64,000 bases of DNA from Acidobacteriota bacterium (GTDB taxonomy: Bacteria > Acidobacteriota > UBA6911 > RPQK01 > JAJDTT01). Of this stretch, positions 8,460-17,128 are shown piece by piece. The stretch's first letter is position 1, and each line of letters begins with the position of its first letter. The position numbers and the translations under genes are program-made. The DNA lies in the NCBI GenBank assembly GCA_028874215.1, contig JAPPLF010000061.1, positions 62,001 to 126,000 of the forward strand, read 5' to 3'. Under the pieces are notes generated by a model. It was given only the letters and a program-made list of their open reading frames with translations, did not search any database and was not told where the DNA came from.

Positions 8460-10745
8460 ATGTCCGTCATGCATCTTGAAAGTGACCGGCCGTTTCTGAG
8501 GAGATTCCTGACCGGGGTGGGTTGGATCAGCACGGCAGTGTTGCTGGGAACCTGGGCCGTTTCCACCCCTGCCTCCCATCACCTGCTGTCCTCGTTGCGG
8601 GAACCCTTTCGCCCGGACTCCCACACCGTGGTGCTGTACCATTTCGATGAAGGACAGGGGGAGGAAGCCCACGACGCCATGGGCGACCCGGCCCTGACTC
8701 TGAAGGCCCACAAGAAGGCCTTGTGGGGAACCCGTCCCGGATTCGGCTCCACGGCCCGGTTCACGGTCCGCGAGGACGACGCCAACCTCCGGATCGGACC
8801 GGTGAACAACGACAAGCTGGAGTTGCGCACCTGCACCGAGGCCTGGACGGTAGAGGCCTGGGTGCGCTATGACGGATTCGCCCTGAGCGGAATCCGCTTG
8901 AACCATCCGGCTTCCTACCGGCCGCGCGGGTCGGGCACCGCGGGACCCTTCGCCAAGATCTGCGGGACCGACGACGAGGGCTTCAGCCTGCCGCCGGGGG
9001 TCCGCGGCGGATGGGATTTCAGCCTGCATTCCTGGTTGGACGAATGGCCGGTGAGCCCCGGACTGCTGCCGGGGGCCCGGTTCATGGGTTCGCAGAAGCG
9101 GGCGCCCCACAGCGACACCGGCGGATTCGCCTATGCGGGACGCAAGGCCGGATACGGCACGCAGGTCCATGCCGACGCCATCCAGAAGCCGGAATGGCGC
9201 CACGTGGCGTGGCAGTTCCGTTACGAAGACCAGACCCACTACATGTTCCTGGACGGGAAGCTGATCTGGAAGGCCACCCCCAGCCGGCGGGTGATCAACG
9301 ACGCAAAACACAACGACATTCCCTTCACGGTCGGCGGGATCGTCAACTCGCTGGACCCGCCCTACCACGTCAAGACCTACGATTTCGAAGGGGAGGTGGA
9401 CGAGCTCCGCATCTCCGACGTCATGCGCTACCCGGTGGCCGAGAAATTGGCCATCGTCCGGCGGCTGCTTCCGGAAGCCGGAATGCACGCTCCGTATTTT
9501 GTGAGATTCTCCGCCGACGCAGCCCGGGGAGACGTCCGCTGGGAGCATGTTGGAGGAAGGCTGCCGGAGGGATTGACCTTCAACGAGGCTGCCGGGACCT
9601 TGGAGGGCCGGCCGGCGGAACCGGTCCGGGAACGTTCCTTCACGCTGCGGGCGACGGATTCGGCGGGGAATGAAGACGAGCACACCTTCGCCGTCACCGT
9701 CGCCGCGGCCGAGGTGGTCACCGCCTCCCTCCCCGTCGGTTTCATCGGAGTCCCCTACCGCCACACCCTCGAGACTCGTCACATGGTGGAGCCGGTGACC
9801 TGGAGCCTGAAGGAGGGAAGCTTGCCGGAAGGGATCTCCCTCGACGCGAGGCAGGGTGAGCTCATCGGCAACCCGTCGGCGCTCGAACTCGAGAGGGTTC
9901 GGCTCCAGGCCACCGACGCGGCGGGCCAGAGTGCGTCGAGAGGGTTCGAATTGAAGGTCGCTCCGGGGCAGCTCCGCAGCATCGGCCCCGACGACCGGAC
10001 CGTGGCCCTCTGGGACTGGCAGGGACCCGGCGGCAGGTACATTCCGGACGTGATGGGAGATGCCGAATTGACTCTGACCTGGGTCAACACCAAAGGCGAT
10101 ACCCGGTTGCCCCGGCCGGGCTGGGGACAATATCCCCATTTCATCGGAGGCGGAGAAGGAGGCTTCGTGGGGCCTCAGTGGAACCGGAAGGTGGACCTCC
10201 AGACCATCGAGGACGAGTGGACGTTGGAGGCCTGGGTCCGCCGGGCCGGACCCATCGACGGCTATTTTCGAGAGTTTCACTTCGGTCATGTCTGCGGCAC
10301 CTACGACAACACCGAACGGGGGGTCTGGGAACTCTATCTCTCCGATCAGGGTTCATCCGACGGCAGCATGGCGCCGGGGGTCCATTTTTTCGGCGCCGAG
10401 CCGGATCAGGCCCTGAGGGACCTTCATCCCTACAGCCGTCCCGAGGGCACGGTGGCGGATCCGAAGTGGGTGGGAATCCGCGATACCGCGTGGCACCACA
10501 TCGCCTGGCAGTACTCCTACGCCGAGGACCTCCACCAACTCTTCCTGGACGGCCGGTTGATCTGGGAGATGAAGAGCCCGGACGGCCGCAAGCTGGTCAA
10601 CAACCGCAGGCACCTGGCCCAGTTCTCGGTGGGAAGCCGTCTGGACGGACGCGCCCGCTACGGCGGGAAATTCAACTGGCTGGGGTACGGGAACTTCTTC
10701 GGACAGATCGGCGAGATCCGGATTTCCCGCGTCCGGCGATACTGA
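8460..10745 (+). CDS. Secreted protein with two LamG-like domains and Ig-like repeats
   Basis: 761 aa with an N-terminal membrane anchor or signal (about residues 15-40). Two concanavalin/LamG-like domains (about 55-320 and 510-755) each contain the phrase W-T-V/L-E-A-W-V-R and the RHVAWQ/HHIAWQ...LFLDGRLIW strand pair typical of LamG 3 folds. Between them lie two putative Ig-type (He_PIG-like) repeats with LPEGLTFNEAAGTLEGRP and LPEGISLDARQGELIGNP. Probably a surface glycan-binding or adhesive protein. The start could also be the ATG at 8469. Neither has a clear ribosome site. The sulfatase gene starts 21 bp downstream. Confidence 0.8.
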   Translation: MSVMHLESDRPFLRRFLTGVGWISTAVLLGTWAVSTPASHHLLSSLREPFRPDSHTVVLYHFDEGQGEEAHDAMGDPALTLKAHKKALWGTRPGFGSTARFTVREDDANLRIGPVNNDKLELRTCTEAWTVEAWVRYDGFALSGIRLNHPASYRPRGSGTAGPFAKICGTDDEGFSLPPGVRGGWDFSLHSWLDEWPVSPGLLPGARFMGSQKRAPHSDTGGFAYAGRKAGYGTQVHADAIQKPEWRHVAWQFRYEDQTHYMFLDGKLIWKATPSRRVINDAKHNDIPFTVGGIVNSLDPPYHVKTYDFEGEVDELRISDVMRYPVAEKLAIVRRLLPEAGMHAPYFVRFSADAARGDVRWEHVGGRLPEGLTFNEAAGTLEGRPAEPVRERSFTLRATDSAGNEDEHTFAVTVAAAEVVTASLPVGFIGVPYRHTLETRHMVEPVTWSLKEGSLPEGISLDARQGELIGNPSALELERVRLQATDAAGQSASRGFELKVAPGQLRSIGPDDRTVALWDWQGPGGRYIPDVMGDAELTLTWVNTKGDTRLPRPGWGQYPHFIGGGEGGFVGPQWNRKVDLQTIEDEWTLEAWVRRAGPIDGYFREFHFGHVCGTYDNTERGVWELYLSDQGSSDGSMAPGVHFFGAEPDQALRDLHPYSRPEGTVADPKWVGIRDTAWHHIAWQYSYAEDLHQLFLDGRLIWEMKSPDGRKLVNNRRHLAQFSVGSRLDGRARYGGKFNWLGYGNFFGQIGEIRISRVRRY

Positions 10746-10766
10746 TTGCGGCTGGGGAGGCTGACC

Positions 10767-12224
10767 ATGGCGAATCGCAATTCACTGTTCAGCATCGGTG
10801 CGGCGCGGCGACCCGGCCGTCCCCATTGGACGCCCGCTTCGCTCCTGGTCCTCACGCTTTCGCTTCTCTCCTGCCAGACACCTACTGACGCGCTCCGGCC
10901 CAACCTGATCGTCATCTTTTGCGACGACCTGGGCTACGGCGACCTGGGAAGCTTCGGCCATCCCACCATCCGGACCCCGAATCTGGACCGCATGGCCCGG
11001 GAAGGGCAGAAGTGGACCCATTTTTACTCCGCCGCCAGCGTCTGCACTCCCAGCCGCGCCGCCCTCCTCACCGGACGGTTGCCGGTGCGCAACGGCATGA
11101 TGAGTCCGAAGCACCGGGTGCTGTTCCCCGATTCCGCAAGCGGAATTCCCGAAGCGGAGGTGACGCTGGCGGAGGCGCTTCGGGATGCCGGTTACGCCAC
11201 GGCCTGCGTCGGGAAGTGGCACCTTGGACATCTGCCCCGATACCTGCCCACCAACAACGGCTTCGATTCCTACTTCGGCATCCCCTATTCCAACGACATG
11301 GACCAGACCCGGAAAGAATCGACCCGGGACCTGGTGAAGGAAGCCCGAATCGAGTACTGGAACGTCCCCCTGCTTCGGGACCGGGAGGTCGTGGAGCGTC
11401 CGGCCGACCAGCGGACTATCACAAAACGTTACTCGGAAGAGGCGGTCCGGTTCATTGGGGAAAACCGGGAGCGGCCTTTCTTCCTCTACCTGGCCCACAG
11501 CCTTCCCCACGTGCCGCTATTCGCGTCGGAGGACTTTCTGGGAACCAGCAGGCGCGGCCTGTACGGCGACGTGGTGGAGGAGATCGACCACGGCGTGGGG
11601 CAGATCATGCAGGCCCTGACCGAGCTGGGCATTGCCGAACGCACGCTGGTGGTCTTCACCTCGGACAACGGCCCCTGGCTGCCTTACCGGGAGCATGGAG
11701 GCTCCGCGGGGCTGTTGCGCGAGGGAAAGGGATCGACCTGGGAAGGGGGCATGCGGGAACCCACGATTTTCTGGTGGCCGGGCCGCCTCGATTCGGGAGT
11801 GGTGATGGAGCTGGGCTCCACCCTCGACCTGTTCTCCACCTTCTGCGGGATCGCCGGCGCCGAGGTGCCGTCCGACCGAATCATGGACAGCTACGACCTG
11901 TCACCTGTGTTGTTCGGCAGCGGAGAGAGTCCGCGCAAGAACATGTTCTTCTACCGAGAGTCGAAGCTCTACGCCGTTCGGCAGGGCGAATTCAAGGCTC
12001 ACTTCATCTCCAAGCCGGTCTACACCAGACGGACCGAAACCGAGACGCACCACGACCCGCCGTTGCTGTATCACTTGGGCCGGGATCCGGGCGAGCAGTA
12101 CGACGTGGCCCACCTGTATCCGGACGTGATTCAAGACATCGAAAAGCTGGTGGCCGGCCACCGGTCGGAGATGGTCTTCGGTGAGGACAGGCTCGCCCAG
12201 CGCAGTCCGGACGCCCTGCGGTGA
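10767..12224 (+). CDS. Sulfatase (formylglycine-dependent), lipoprotein
   Basis: Arylsulfatase-family hydrolase of 485 aa removing sulfate esters, exported. The ATG at 10767 follows GGGGAGG by six bases. An upstream TTG at 10746 has no such site. The signal ends in the lipobox LLSC (C36). The active-site motif C93-T-P-S-R with AALLTGR marks a Cys-type sulfatase needing conversion to formylglycine. Metal ligands are visible in FCDDLGYGD and FTSDNGPW, and the conserved GKWHLGH is present. No maturase (FGE or anSME) is in the window. Substrate unknown. A glycan sulfate is likely from the LamG and GH-like neighbours. Confidence 0.93.
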   Translation: MANRNSLFSIGAARRPGRPHWTPASLLVLTLSLLSCQTPTDALRPNLIVIFCDDLGYGDLGSFGHPTIRTPNLDRMAREGQKWTHFYSAASVCTPSRAALLTGRLPVRNGMMSPKHRVLFPDSASGIPEAEVTLAEALRDAGYATACVGKWHLGHLPRYLPTNNGFDSYFGIPYSNDMDQTRKESTRDLVKEARIEYWNVPLLRDREVVERPADQRTITKRYSEEAVRFIGENRERPFFLYLAHSLPHVPLFASEDFLGTSRRGLYGDVVEEIDHGVGQIMQALTELGIAERTLVVFTSDNGPWLPYREHGGSAGLLREGKGSTWEGGMREPTIFWWPGRLDSGVVMELGSTLDLFSTFCGIAGAEVPSDRIMDSYDLSPVLFGSGESPRKNMFFYRESKLYAVRQGEFKAHFISKPVYTRRTETETHHDPPLLYHLGRDPGEQYDVAHLYPDVIQDIEKLVAGHRSEMVFGEDRLAQRSPDALR

Positions 12225-12257
12225 CGCAGAACCGGGAGCCGGGTTGGCCGACGGCCG

Positions 12258-13055
12258 TCACATGTGAGGCTTGTCGAGCTGGTCGGTGCTGATCTCGTCG
12301 CGGGAAATCTTGTGGACGCTCTTGGGGTTGAAGGTCTGCCGAGTGCCGGACCGAAGGGCGACCTCGATTCTGCCGCCGGTGAGGACGAAGAACTGGAGCA
12401 GGAATCCGCCTCCCTGCATGGTCTCGATCTGGTAGTCCTCTTCCGTCAGGTCTCCGATCCACCCGGGAAGCCGGCGTTCCAACTCCGGCTTTTCCGCGAT
12501 CTCCCGTGGGAGGGCCATGATCAGAGTGCCCGGCTCTGAAGCCAGCAAGCCCGGGATCCGGGTCCGGATCTGCGCCATGAAGGAGATGATGCGGCCGGCC
12601 CGCTCCAGAGGCGCTTCCCGGCCATCCGAAGGCGGCGGCTCGATGCCCCAGGTGATGTGATGGATGAACGGGTTGCCCTGTCCCTGCCGGAGCATTTGAT
12701 CCCGGGCCGACTCGTCGACGGGATGGACCACCGCGACGTAGTCGAACCAGCCCTGGTCCCTGGCGGCGCTGTTTCCCACCAGGCCCGACGGGACGTTGAT
12801 GTAGTCGTGGCCGTCCACCGGCGAGGGGTAGCAGCGGGCGTCCCAACCGGCCACGTAGCCCAGTTCCCTCAACGGTCCGGCGACCAGGTGCGGAGGGTCG
12901 CTGAAGATGGCCGCATGGTCCGGATTGGGCAGAAGTGGAATCCCGGCTCCGGCCATCTTCTCTCCCACTTCCAGGGCCTCTTCCAAGCGGGCCCCGGCGT
13001 TGGGAATGGTCAGGTAACGATCGAAATTCCCGGGAAGTCGAATCGGATCACGCAT
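12258..13055 (-). CDS. Conserved-looking protein of unknown function
   Basis: 265 aa from the ATG at 13055. No signal peptide or membrane segment is visible. A TTG at 13076 overlaps the stop of the preceding lipoprotein gene (TTGA) and would add seven residues with translational coupling. Notable segments are FDYVAVVHPVDESARDQM, GNPFIHHITWGIEPP and MQGGGFLLQFFVLTGGRIEVALRSG. The His-His-x-x-W in an alternating beta pattern faintly recalls VOC-type metal-binding folds, but I cannot assign a family. It forms a probable operon with the small lipoprotein and arsenate reductase genes upstream. Confidence 0.7.
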   Translation of the reverse strand: MRDPIRLPGNFDRYLTIPNAGARLEEALEVGEKMAGAGIPLLPNPDHAAIFSDPPHLVAGPLRELGYVAGWDARCYPSPVDGHDYINVPSGLVGNSAARDQGWFDYVAVVHPVDESARDQMLRQGQGNPFIHHITWGIEPPPSDGREAPLERAGRIISFMAQIRTRIPGLLASEPGTLIMALPREIAEKPELERRLPGWIGDLTEEDYQIETMQGGGFLLQFFVLTGGRIEVALRSGTRQTFNPKSVHKISRDEISTDQLDKPHM

Positions 13056-13072
13056 GGTTCCAAGGGACGCGG

Positions 13073-13363
13073 TCAATCGATCTTCTCAACGACCATGGTC
13101 ACCTCTTTCACGTCCCCCTTGAGCTTGTAGTAGGTGTGGACGTAGGCGCCGGGTCCGAAGTCCCCCCCCTTGATGGAGGCGTCGGTCATGGAGAAGGTGA
13201 GACGGCCCTTCTTGCGGGCGCTGATGACCAGCTCGTCCGGACCGATGGACTCCACCGTGCCGTAGACGTCGAAGACCCTTTCTTCGATGGGTTTCTTCCG
13301 CCAGAAACAGGCAGGCTGCAATAGGGTCAGCAACAAGACGGCGCAGAGAAAAGACCGGAACAT
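13073..13363 (-). CDS. Small predicted lipoprotein
   Basis: 96 aa. An N-terminal hydrophobic stretch ends in LLQPAC, a plausible lipobox, and is followed by a small beta-rich domain (VFDVYGTVESIGPDELVISARK, LTFSMTDAS, YVHTYYKLKG). This pattern resembles small periplasmic OB-like proteins of unknown role. I chose the ATG at 13363 because an extended -10 (TGCTAGAAT) ends 7 nt before it. The alternative ATG at 13390 would have GGAGG 11 nt upstream and give 105 aa. No specific family is assigned. Confidence 0.65.
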   Translation of the reverse strand: MFRSFLCAVLLLTLLQPACFWRKKPIEERVFDVYGTVESIGPDELVISARKKGRLTFSMTDASIKGGDFGPGAYVHTYYKLKGDVKEVTMVVEKID

Positions 13364-13370
13364 GGCTTGA

Positions 13371-13379
13371 ATTCTAGCA
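13371..13379 (-). promoter_or_regulatory. Extended -10 box for a possible leaderless transcript
   Basis: On the minus strand TGC-TAGAAT, with TAGAAT at 13376-13371, ends 7 nt before the ATG at 13363, so transcription would begin at or next to the start codon. No clear -35 is visible, as expected for an extended -10 promoter. The box sits in the short gap after the arsenate reductase gene. Confidence 0.4.
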
Positions 13380-13408
13380 GTCTCCAACATCCCCCGTCAC
13401 ATCCTCCT

Positions 13409-13837
13409 TCACCGGGCGAGCCGATTCAGCAACTCCATGACCCGCTGCTCGATCAGATACCGGACCACGCGGAAGCCGCCCATCCTTTCCTCGGGCGTCC
13501 CCCAGGTCCCCGCCGGGTCGGGAAGGTCCCAATGTTCCGATCGAAGCTCAGCCGGCAGCACCGGACACGAGTCCCGGGCGTTCCCGCACAGGGTGATGAA
13601 ATGGTCGTAGCGCCGAAGGTCCTTGTCTCCCAGCGCGTCGGAGGTCTGTTGCGAGATGTCGATGCCCACCTCGTTCATGGCCCAGACGGCATATGGGTTG
13701 AGACCGGCCGGACGCACACCCGCACTGTCCACCCGGAGCCACTTGGAACCATGGCGACGAGCGAAGCCCTCGGCCATCTGGCTACGGGCGGAGTTGCCGG
13801 TGCACACGAAAAGAACCGAGGGCATCTTCATCACCAT
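13409..13837 (-). CDS. arsC: Arsenate reductase, low-molecular-weight phosphatase type
   Basis: 142 aa cytoplasmic enzyme of the thioredoxin-coupled ArsC family, reducing arsenate to arsenite. The P-loop is C12-T-G-N-S-A-R18. The redox pair C84 and C91 lies in LCGNARDSCPVLP, with the same seven-residue spacing as Cys82/Cys89 of Gram-positive ArsC. The Asp of the phosphatase fold is in DLPDPAG. Several ATG codons cluster at 13837, 13831 and 13825, and the exact start is unsure. There is no ars regulator or arsenite pump nearby. A plain tyrosine phosphatase is less likely because of the cysteine pair. Confidence 0.9.
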   Translation of the reverse strand: MVMKMPSVLFVCTGNSARSQMAEGFARRHGSKWLRVDSAGVRPAGLNPYAVWAMNEVGIDISQQTSDALGDKDLRRYDHFITLCGNARDSCPVLPAELRSEHWDLPDPAGTWGTPEERMGGFRVVRYLIEQRVMELLNRLAR

Positions 13838-14009
13838 TGTGTCCGCCGGGCTGATCCCGGCTACCGGCAGAGAGTACGCTTCAAAAGGACTGTCTGACAA
13901 CCCCGGCAGAAGGGGGCTGACCTCTTTTCCCGTGCCGGATTGGGCGCGCCGGTGCTACAATACGGACGCTCCTGAAGACTCTGACCGAATCAACGGAGGA
14001 CTGACGGCC

Positions 14010-14738
14010 TTGACCTGGAGCCATACCGGAATACCGTCCAAGCCGGCATCAATGATTCTCTCGGCCTGTCTCGTACTGGGCGCGGTTTCGGTTCGGGCGC
14101 AGCAGCGTTGGGAGATTCCTCAACGGGAGAGGCATATCCAGATCGACGGGTTCACGGACGAGTGGCAGGGAGTGCCCTGGGTGAAGCTCTCTCCTTCAGC
14201 CGGCGACGAAGGGTTCAAGGAGGGAGATGTCGAACTTCGGATTCAGGGCCTCTGGGACAAGGAGAACCTCTACCTGGCGTTGCAGTGGACCGACGACGTC
14301 TGGGATATCGAGCGGGTCCGGAGGCGGGACGCGGTCTGGATGACGCCCGATCGGAGGCGCCGGGACCGCACACTGTTTTACGACTACCTGAAATTCCACA
14401 TTCGGCGGTCCGACTACGACTACACCTTCTGGATGACGCCTCGAATCGAGAGCCGGGGACCCTTTGGATGGCACCGCCTGCTGAAGGGTTACCGGGGGAT
14501 GGAGACCGCCACGTCCGCACCCATCGTCACCGCCAGGCAGAAACAGGAGACGGCCACGGTGGAAGTTCTCTTCGCCTGGAAGGAAATGAGCATCAAACCC
14601 AAGTCCGGCAGGGCCATTCCCCTGCTATTGACCCTGGCGGACAGCGACCTGCCCGGCACCTCCCTCGAGATAAAGCTGGAGCAACTCAAGTCGATCCGCT
14701 GGAGAGGTGCAATGAGTCTGGCCAAGACTCGACGATGA
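14010..14738 (+). CDS. Secreted protein with CBM9-like domain
   Basis: 242 aa from TTG 14010, chosen because GGAGG (13995-13999) precedes it and it supplies a Lys-containing n-region. The ATG at 14052 has no ribosome site. The signal peptide ends VRAQQ. The rest is a carbohydrate-binding family 9-like sandwich: IQIDGFTDEWQGVPWVKL, then LRIQGLWDKENLYLALQWTDD, the typical 'ligand-plus-aspartate' start of such domains, and later TVEVLFAWKEM. No catalytic domain is attached. Likely a periplasmic or surface binding protein. A TACAAT box at about 13959 could serve as its promoter. Confidence 0.72.
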   Translation: MTWSHTGIPSKPASMILSACLVLGAVSVRAQQRWEIPQRERHIQIDGFTDEWQGVPWVKLSPSAGDEGFKEGDVELRIQGLWDKENLYLALQWTDDVWDIERVRRRDAVWMTPDRRRRDRTLFYDYLKFHIRRSDYDYTFWMTPRIESRGPFGWHRLLKGYRGMETATSAPIVTARQKQETATVEVLFAWKEMSIKPKSGRAIPLLLTLADSDLPGTSLEIKLEQLKSIRWRGAMSLAKTRR

Positions 14739-14828
14739 ACCACCCGGGACCTGGCGGAATCGACTCGTCACGGCGTCCGAAGATCGATCCTGGCCGCTGA
14801 GTAAAATTCGGCGGCTCATCGCGGATCC

Positions 14829-15629
14829 ATGCAGCAGAAGAAGGTTCTCATCACCGGTGCATCGGCCGGAATCGGTGAAGCCACTGCCTACGCCTTTGCG
14901 GCGAAAGAGTGCGAGCTCTTTCTGGTGGCCCGCCGAAGCGAACGGTTGGAGCAGGTGGCTCATGAGTGCCGCCGCAGAGGCGCGCCCCAAGCCGTCTGGG
15001 CTTCCCACGATCTGAGCCGCCCTGGACGTGGAGCAGCAATCGTCCGCGAGTGCCGCGAGCAGCTCCAGGGTCTGGACGTTGTCGTTTCCAATGCCGGTTA
15101 CGGTGTCGTGGGTCCGGTGACCGAGATTCCCCCGGAGGCCGTGAATCGTATCTGGCAGGTCAACTTCCAGTCCGGATACGAGACCATCCACGCCGCTCTG
15201 CCCGGGCTGCTCCGGCAGCGAAGCGGACACATCGTCCTGGTCAGCAGCGTCATCGGGAAAAGGGCCATGCCCTTCAATTCGGCGTACTGCGTGACCAAGT
15301 TCGCGCAGGTGGCCCTGGCCGAATCGCTTTGGGGCGAGCTCAGAGGGAGCGGCGTGGGAATCAGCCTCATCTGCCCCGGTTATACGGCAACCGAGTTTCA
15401 GGAGGCGGCCACTCGCACCGAGAGCGCCCAAGCCGCCAGCCGGCCATTCCGTCCGGATACCTCGGAATCGGTGGCGCGCGCCATCGTCGGAGCGGTCCGG
15501 CGGCGGCGGCGGGAAGTGCACATGACGGGACTCGGAAAACTGCTCATCGGCCTGAACCGCCTGTCGCCGGCCCTGACCGCCCACGTCACAGCCTGGGTGG
15601 GCCGCCGTCAGCTCAAGAAGATCGTGTAA
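14829..15629 (+). CDS. SDR family NAD(P)-dependent oxidoreductase
   Basis: 266 aa classical short-chain dehydrogenase with a Rossmann fold. Visible motifs are TGASAGIG (residues 9-16) for the nucleotide, NAGYG after beta4, catalytic Ser in VSSVIGKR and the Tyr/Lys pair in YCVTK. The Arg after beta2 (VARRSERL) suggests NADP preference. A basic C-terminal tail (VGRRQLKKIV) follows. Substrate unknown. It ends one base away from the convergent DUF971 gene, so no room exists for a normal terminator. Confidence 0.9.
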   Translation: MQQKKVLITGASAGIGEATAYAFAAKECELFLVARRSERLEQVAHECRRRGAPQAVWASHDLSRPGRGAAIVRECREQLQGLDVVVSNAGYGVVGPVTEIPPEAVNRIWQVNFQSGYETIHAALPGLLRQRSGHIVLVSSVIGKRAMPFNSAYCVTKFAQVALAESLWGELRGSGVGISLICPGYTATEFQEAATRTESAQAASRPFRPDTSESVARAIVGAVRRRRREVHMTGLGKLLIGLNRLSPALTAHVTAWVGRRQLKKIV

Positions 15630-15630
15630 A

Positions 15631-15939
15631 TCAACCCCGGCATTCGCTGCAGGCGCAGAGCTCCCTCAGGTAGTCGAAGGTGTAGATGCCGCTGGAGTGC
15701 CCGTCCTGCCACCAGATCCGGATCGCGTAACGCCCCACCAGTTCCAGAGACGCTGGAGCGACGCCCTCGCCGATCTGGCCCGGCTGCAGGATGCGGAGAC
15801 CCGTCATCTCGTCGACGCAGGAGGCGCAGGGGCAGGCCAGCCTGAGATCCCGGGCCAGATAGAGGCACTCGTGCCCGTCGCTCCAGGTGATGGCGACATC
15901 GTGCTGATTGGCCCGGATGATCCGGCGAGGAATGTTCAA
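15631..15939 (-). CDS. DUF971 (GBBH-like N-terminal domain) protein
   Basis: 102 aa single-domain protein of the DUF971 family, the small domain also found at the N-terminus of gamma-butyrobetaine hydroxylase. Typical residues are visible: ITWSDGHECLY, LRLACPCASCVDE, and YAIRIWWQDGHSSGIYTFDYLRELC. Cysteines in CPCASC and CACSEC could bind a metal or cluster. The start is TTG at 15939 with no strong ribosome site. It lies 21 bp behind mrp in the same direction, a common pairing that suggests a role in Fe-S biology (inference). Confidence 0.85.
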   Translation of the reverse strand: MNIPRRIIRANQHDVAITWSDGHECLYLARDLRLACPCASCVDEMTGLRILQPGQIGEGVAPASLELVGRYAIRIWWQDGHSSGIYTFDYLRELCACSECRG

Positions 15940-15960
15940 CGAGCTGCTTGAGCCTCGGAG

Positions 15961-17040
15961 CTAGAAGGCGATCTGGATCTCCTGATTCAGCTCGCTGGAC
16001 ATGTTGCGGATGCTGATCTGCGCCGCAAGGTTCTCGGCGACGCTCACGAATGATTGGGCGGCCAGCGACTCGGGAGCGTCCAGAACGATGGGGCGTCCCC
16101 GGTCGGACTGGACTCGAATGTCGGTGGAGAGAGGGATGTCCCCCAACATCGGAAGCTCCAACTGCTCGCTGACCCGCTGCGCGCCTCCATCACCGAAGAT
16201 GGCTTCGCGCGCGCCGCAGCATTTGCAGACGTAATAGCTCATGTTCTCCACCATCCCCAGGACGGGGCAGTTCAACTGGTTGAACATGATGATGGCTTTC
16301 TGGGCCACGTTCAGGGCCACGTCCTGCGGGGTGGAGACCACCACCGCTCCGGTCAGGGAGATCTTCTGGCAGAGGCTCAGTTGAACGTCCCCCGTTCCCG
16401 GCGGCAGATCGATTACCAGGTAGTCCAGCGCTCCCCACTGGACCCCGCCCAGGAACTGGCCGATCATCTTGTCCAGCATGGGCCCCCTCCAGATGACGGC
16501 CTTGTCTTTGGGGAGGAAGAAACCCATGGAGATGACGCCCACGCCGTATTGCCGGAACGGGAGGATGCGGTTCCCGGGCGCCATGTCCGGCCTGCCGGAG
16601 ATCCCCATGAGAGTGGGAATGCTGGGCCCATAGACGTCGGCGTCCAACAGGCCGACGCTGGCGCCGCTCCGGGCCAGGGCCAGGGCCAGGTTGGCGCTGA
16701 CGGTCGACTTCCCCACCCCGCCTTTTCCGCTGGCCACCGGGATGACGTTCTTCACGTCGGGCAGGAGGGCGGCCCCGCGCGATCCCATCGACGATCGGAC
16801 CTGCGCCGTCATGGTGACGTGGGCCTCTTCGATTCCCGGCAGCGACAATATGGCTTGCCGCGCCTGCTCCTGCATCAGGTCCTTCACCGGACAGGCCGGC
16901 GTGGTCAATTCGATGGTGACGGCGGCCGCCGGACCACAGAGCTTGACCTCTTTGACGAACCCCAGCGAGACGATGTCCCGCCGGAGGTCCGGGTCCTGAA
17001 CCTTTCTCAGCGCGTCCAGAATCGCCTGCTTGTCACTCAT
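15961..17040 (-). CDS. mrp: Mrp/NBP35-family Fe-S cluster carrier ATPase
   Basis: 359 aa cytoplasmic P-loop ATPase that carries and transfers [4Fe-4S] clusters. An N-terminal MIP18/DUF59 domain (about residues 1-85, DPDLRRDIVSLGFVKEV) is followed by the deviant Walker A ASGKGGVGKST (about 103-113), DADVYGPSIP, and DLPPGTGDV. Cysteines of YVCKCCG (about residue 268) are the expected CxxC cluster ligands. Full length for the bacterial family. The upstream sequence TGTAGAAT near 17096-17089 on the minus strand could be its -10 box. Operon with DUF971. Confidence 0.95.
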   Translation of the reverse strand: MSDKQAILDALRKVQDPDLRRDIVSLGFVKEVKLCGPAAAVTIELTTPACPVKDLMQEQARQAILSLPGIEEAHVTMTAQVRSSMGSRGAALLPDVKNVIPVASGKGGVGKSTVSANLALALARSGASVGLLDADVYGPSIPTLMGISGRPDMAPGNRILPFRQYGVGVISMGFFLPKDKAVIWRGPMLDKMIGQFLGGVQWGALDYLVIDLPPGTGDVQLSLCQKISLTGAVVVSTPQDVALNVAQKAIIMFNQLNCPVLGMVENMSYYVCKCCGAREAIFGDGGAQRVSEQLELPMLGDIPLSTDIRVQSDRGRPIVLDAPESLAAQSFVSVAENLAAQISIRNMSSELNQEIQIAF

Positions 17041-17128
17041 CTCTCACATCCAGTCGTTATGGGTCGTTGGCCAGCCGAAACATCGCACCCACATTCTACA
17101 CGCCTCATCCATTTGGCAGCGCAGCCGG

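Noticed and set aside
5215-8479. Very long open frames (550-700 codons) on the plus strand opposite the M24 and glycosidase-like genes
   Set aside because: They are antisense shadows produced by high GC at third positions. Their translations are low in complexity, with no domain, and the opposite strand encodes recognisable proteins.
8394-10289. 631-codon minus-strand frame across the LamG gene
   Set aside because: No motif, no ribosome site, and it overlaps a well-supported protein on the other strand.
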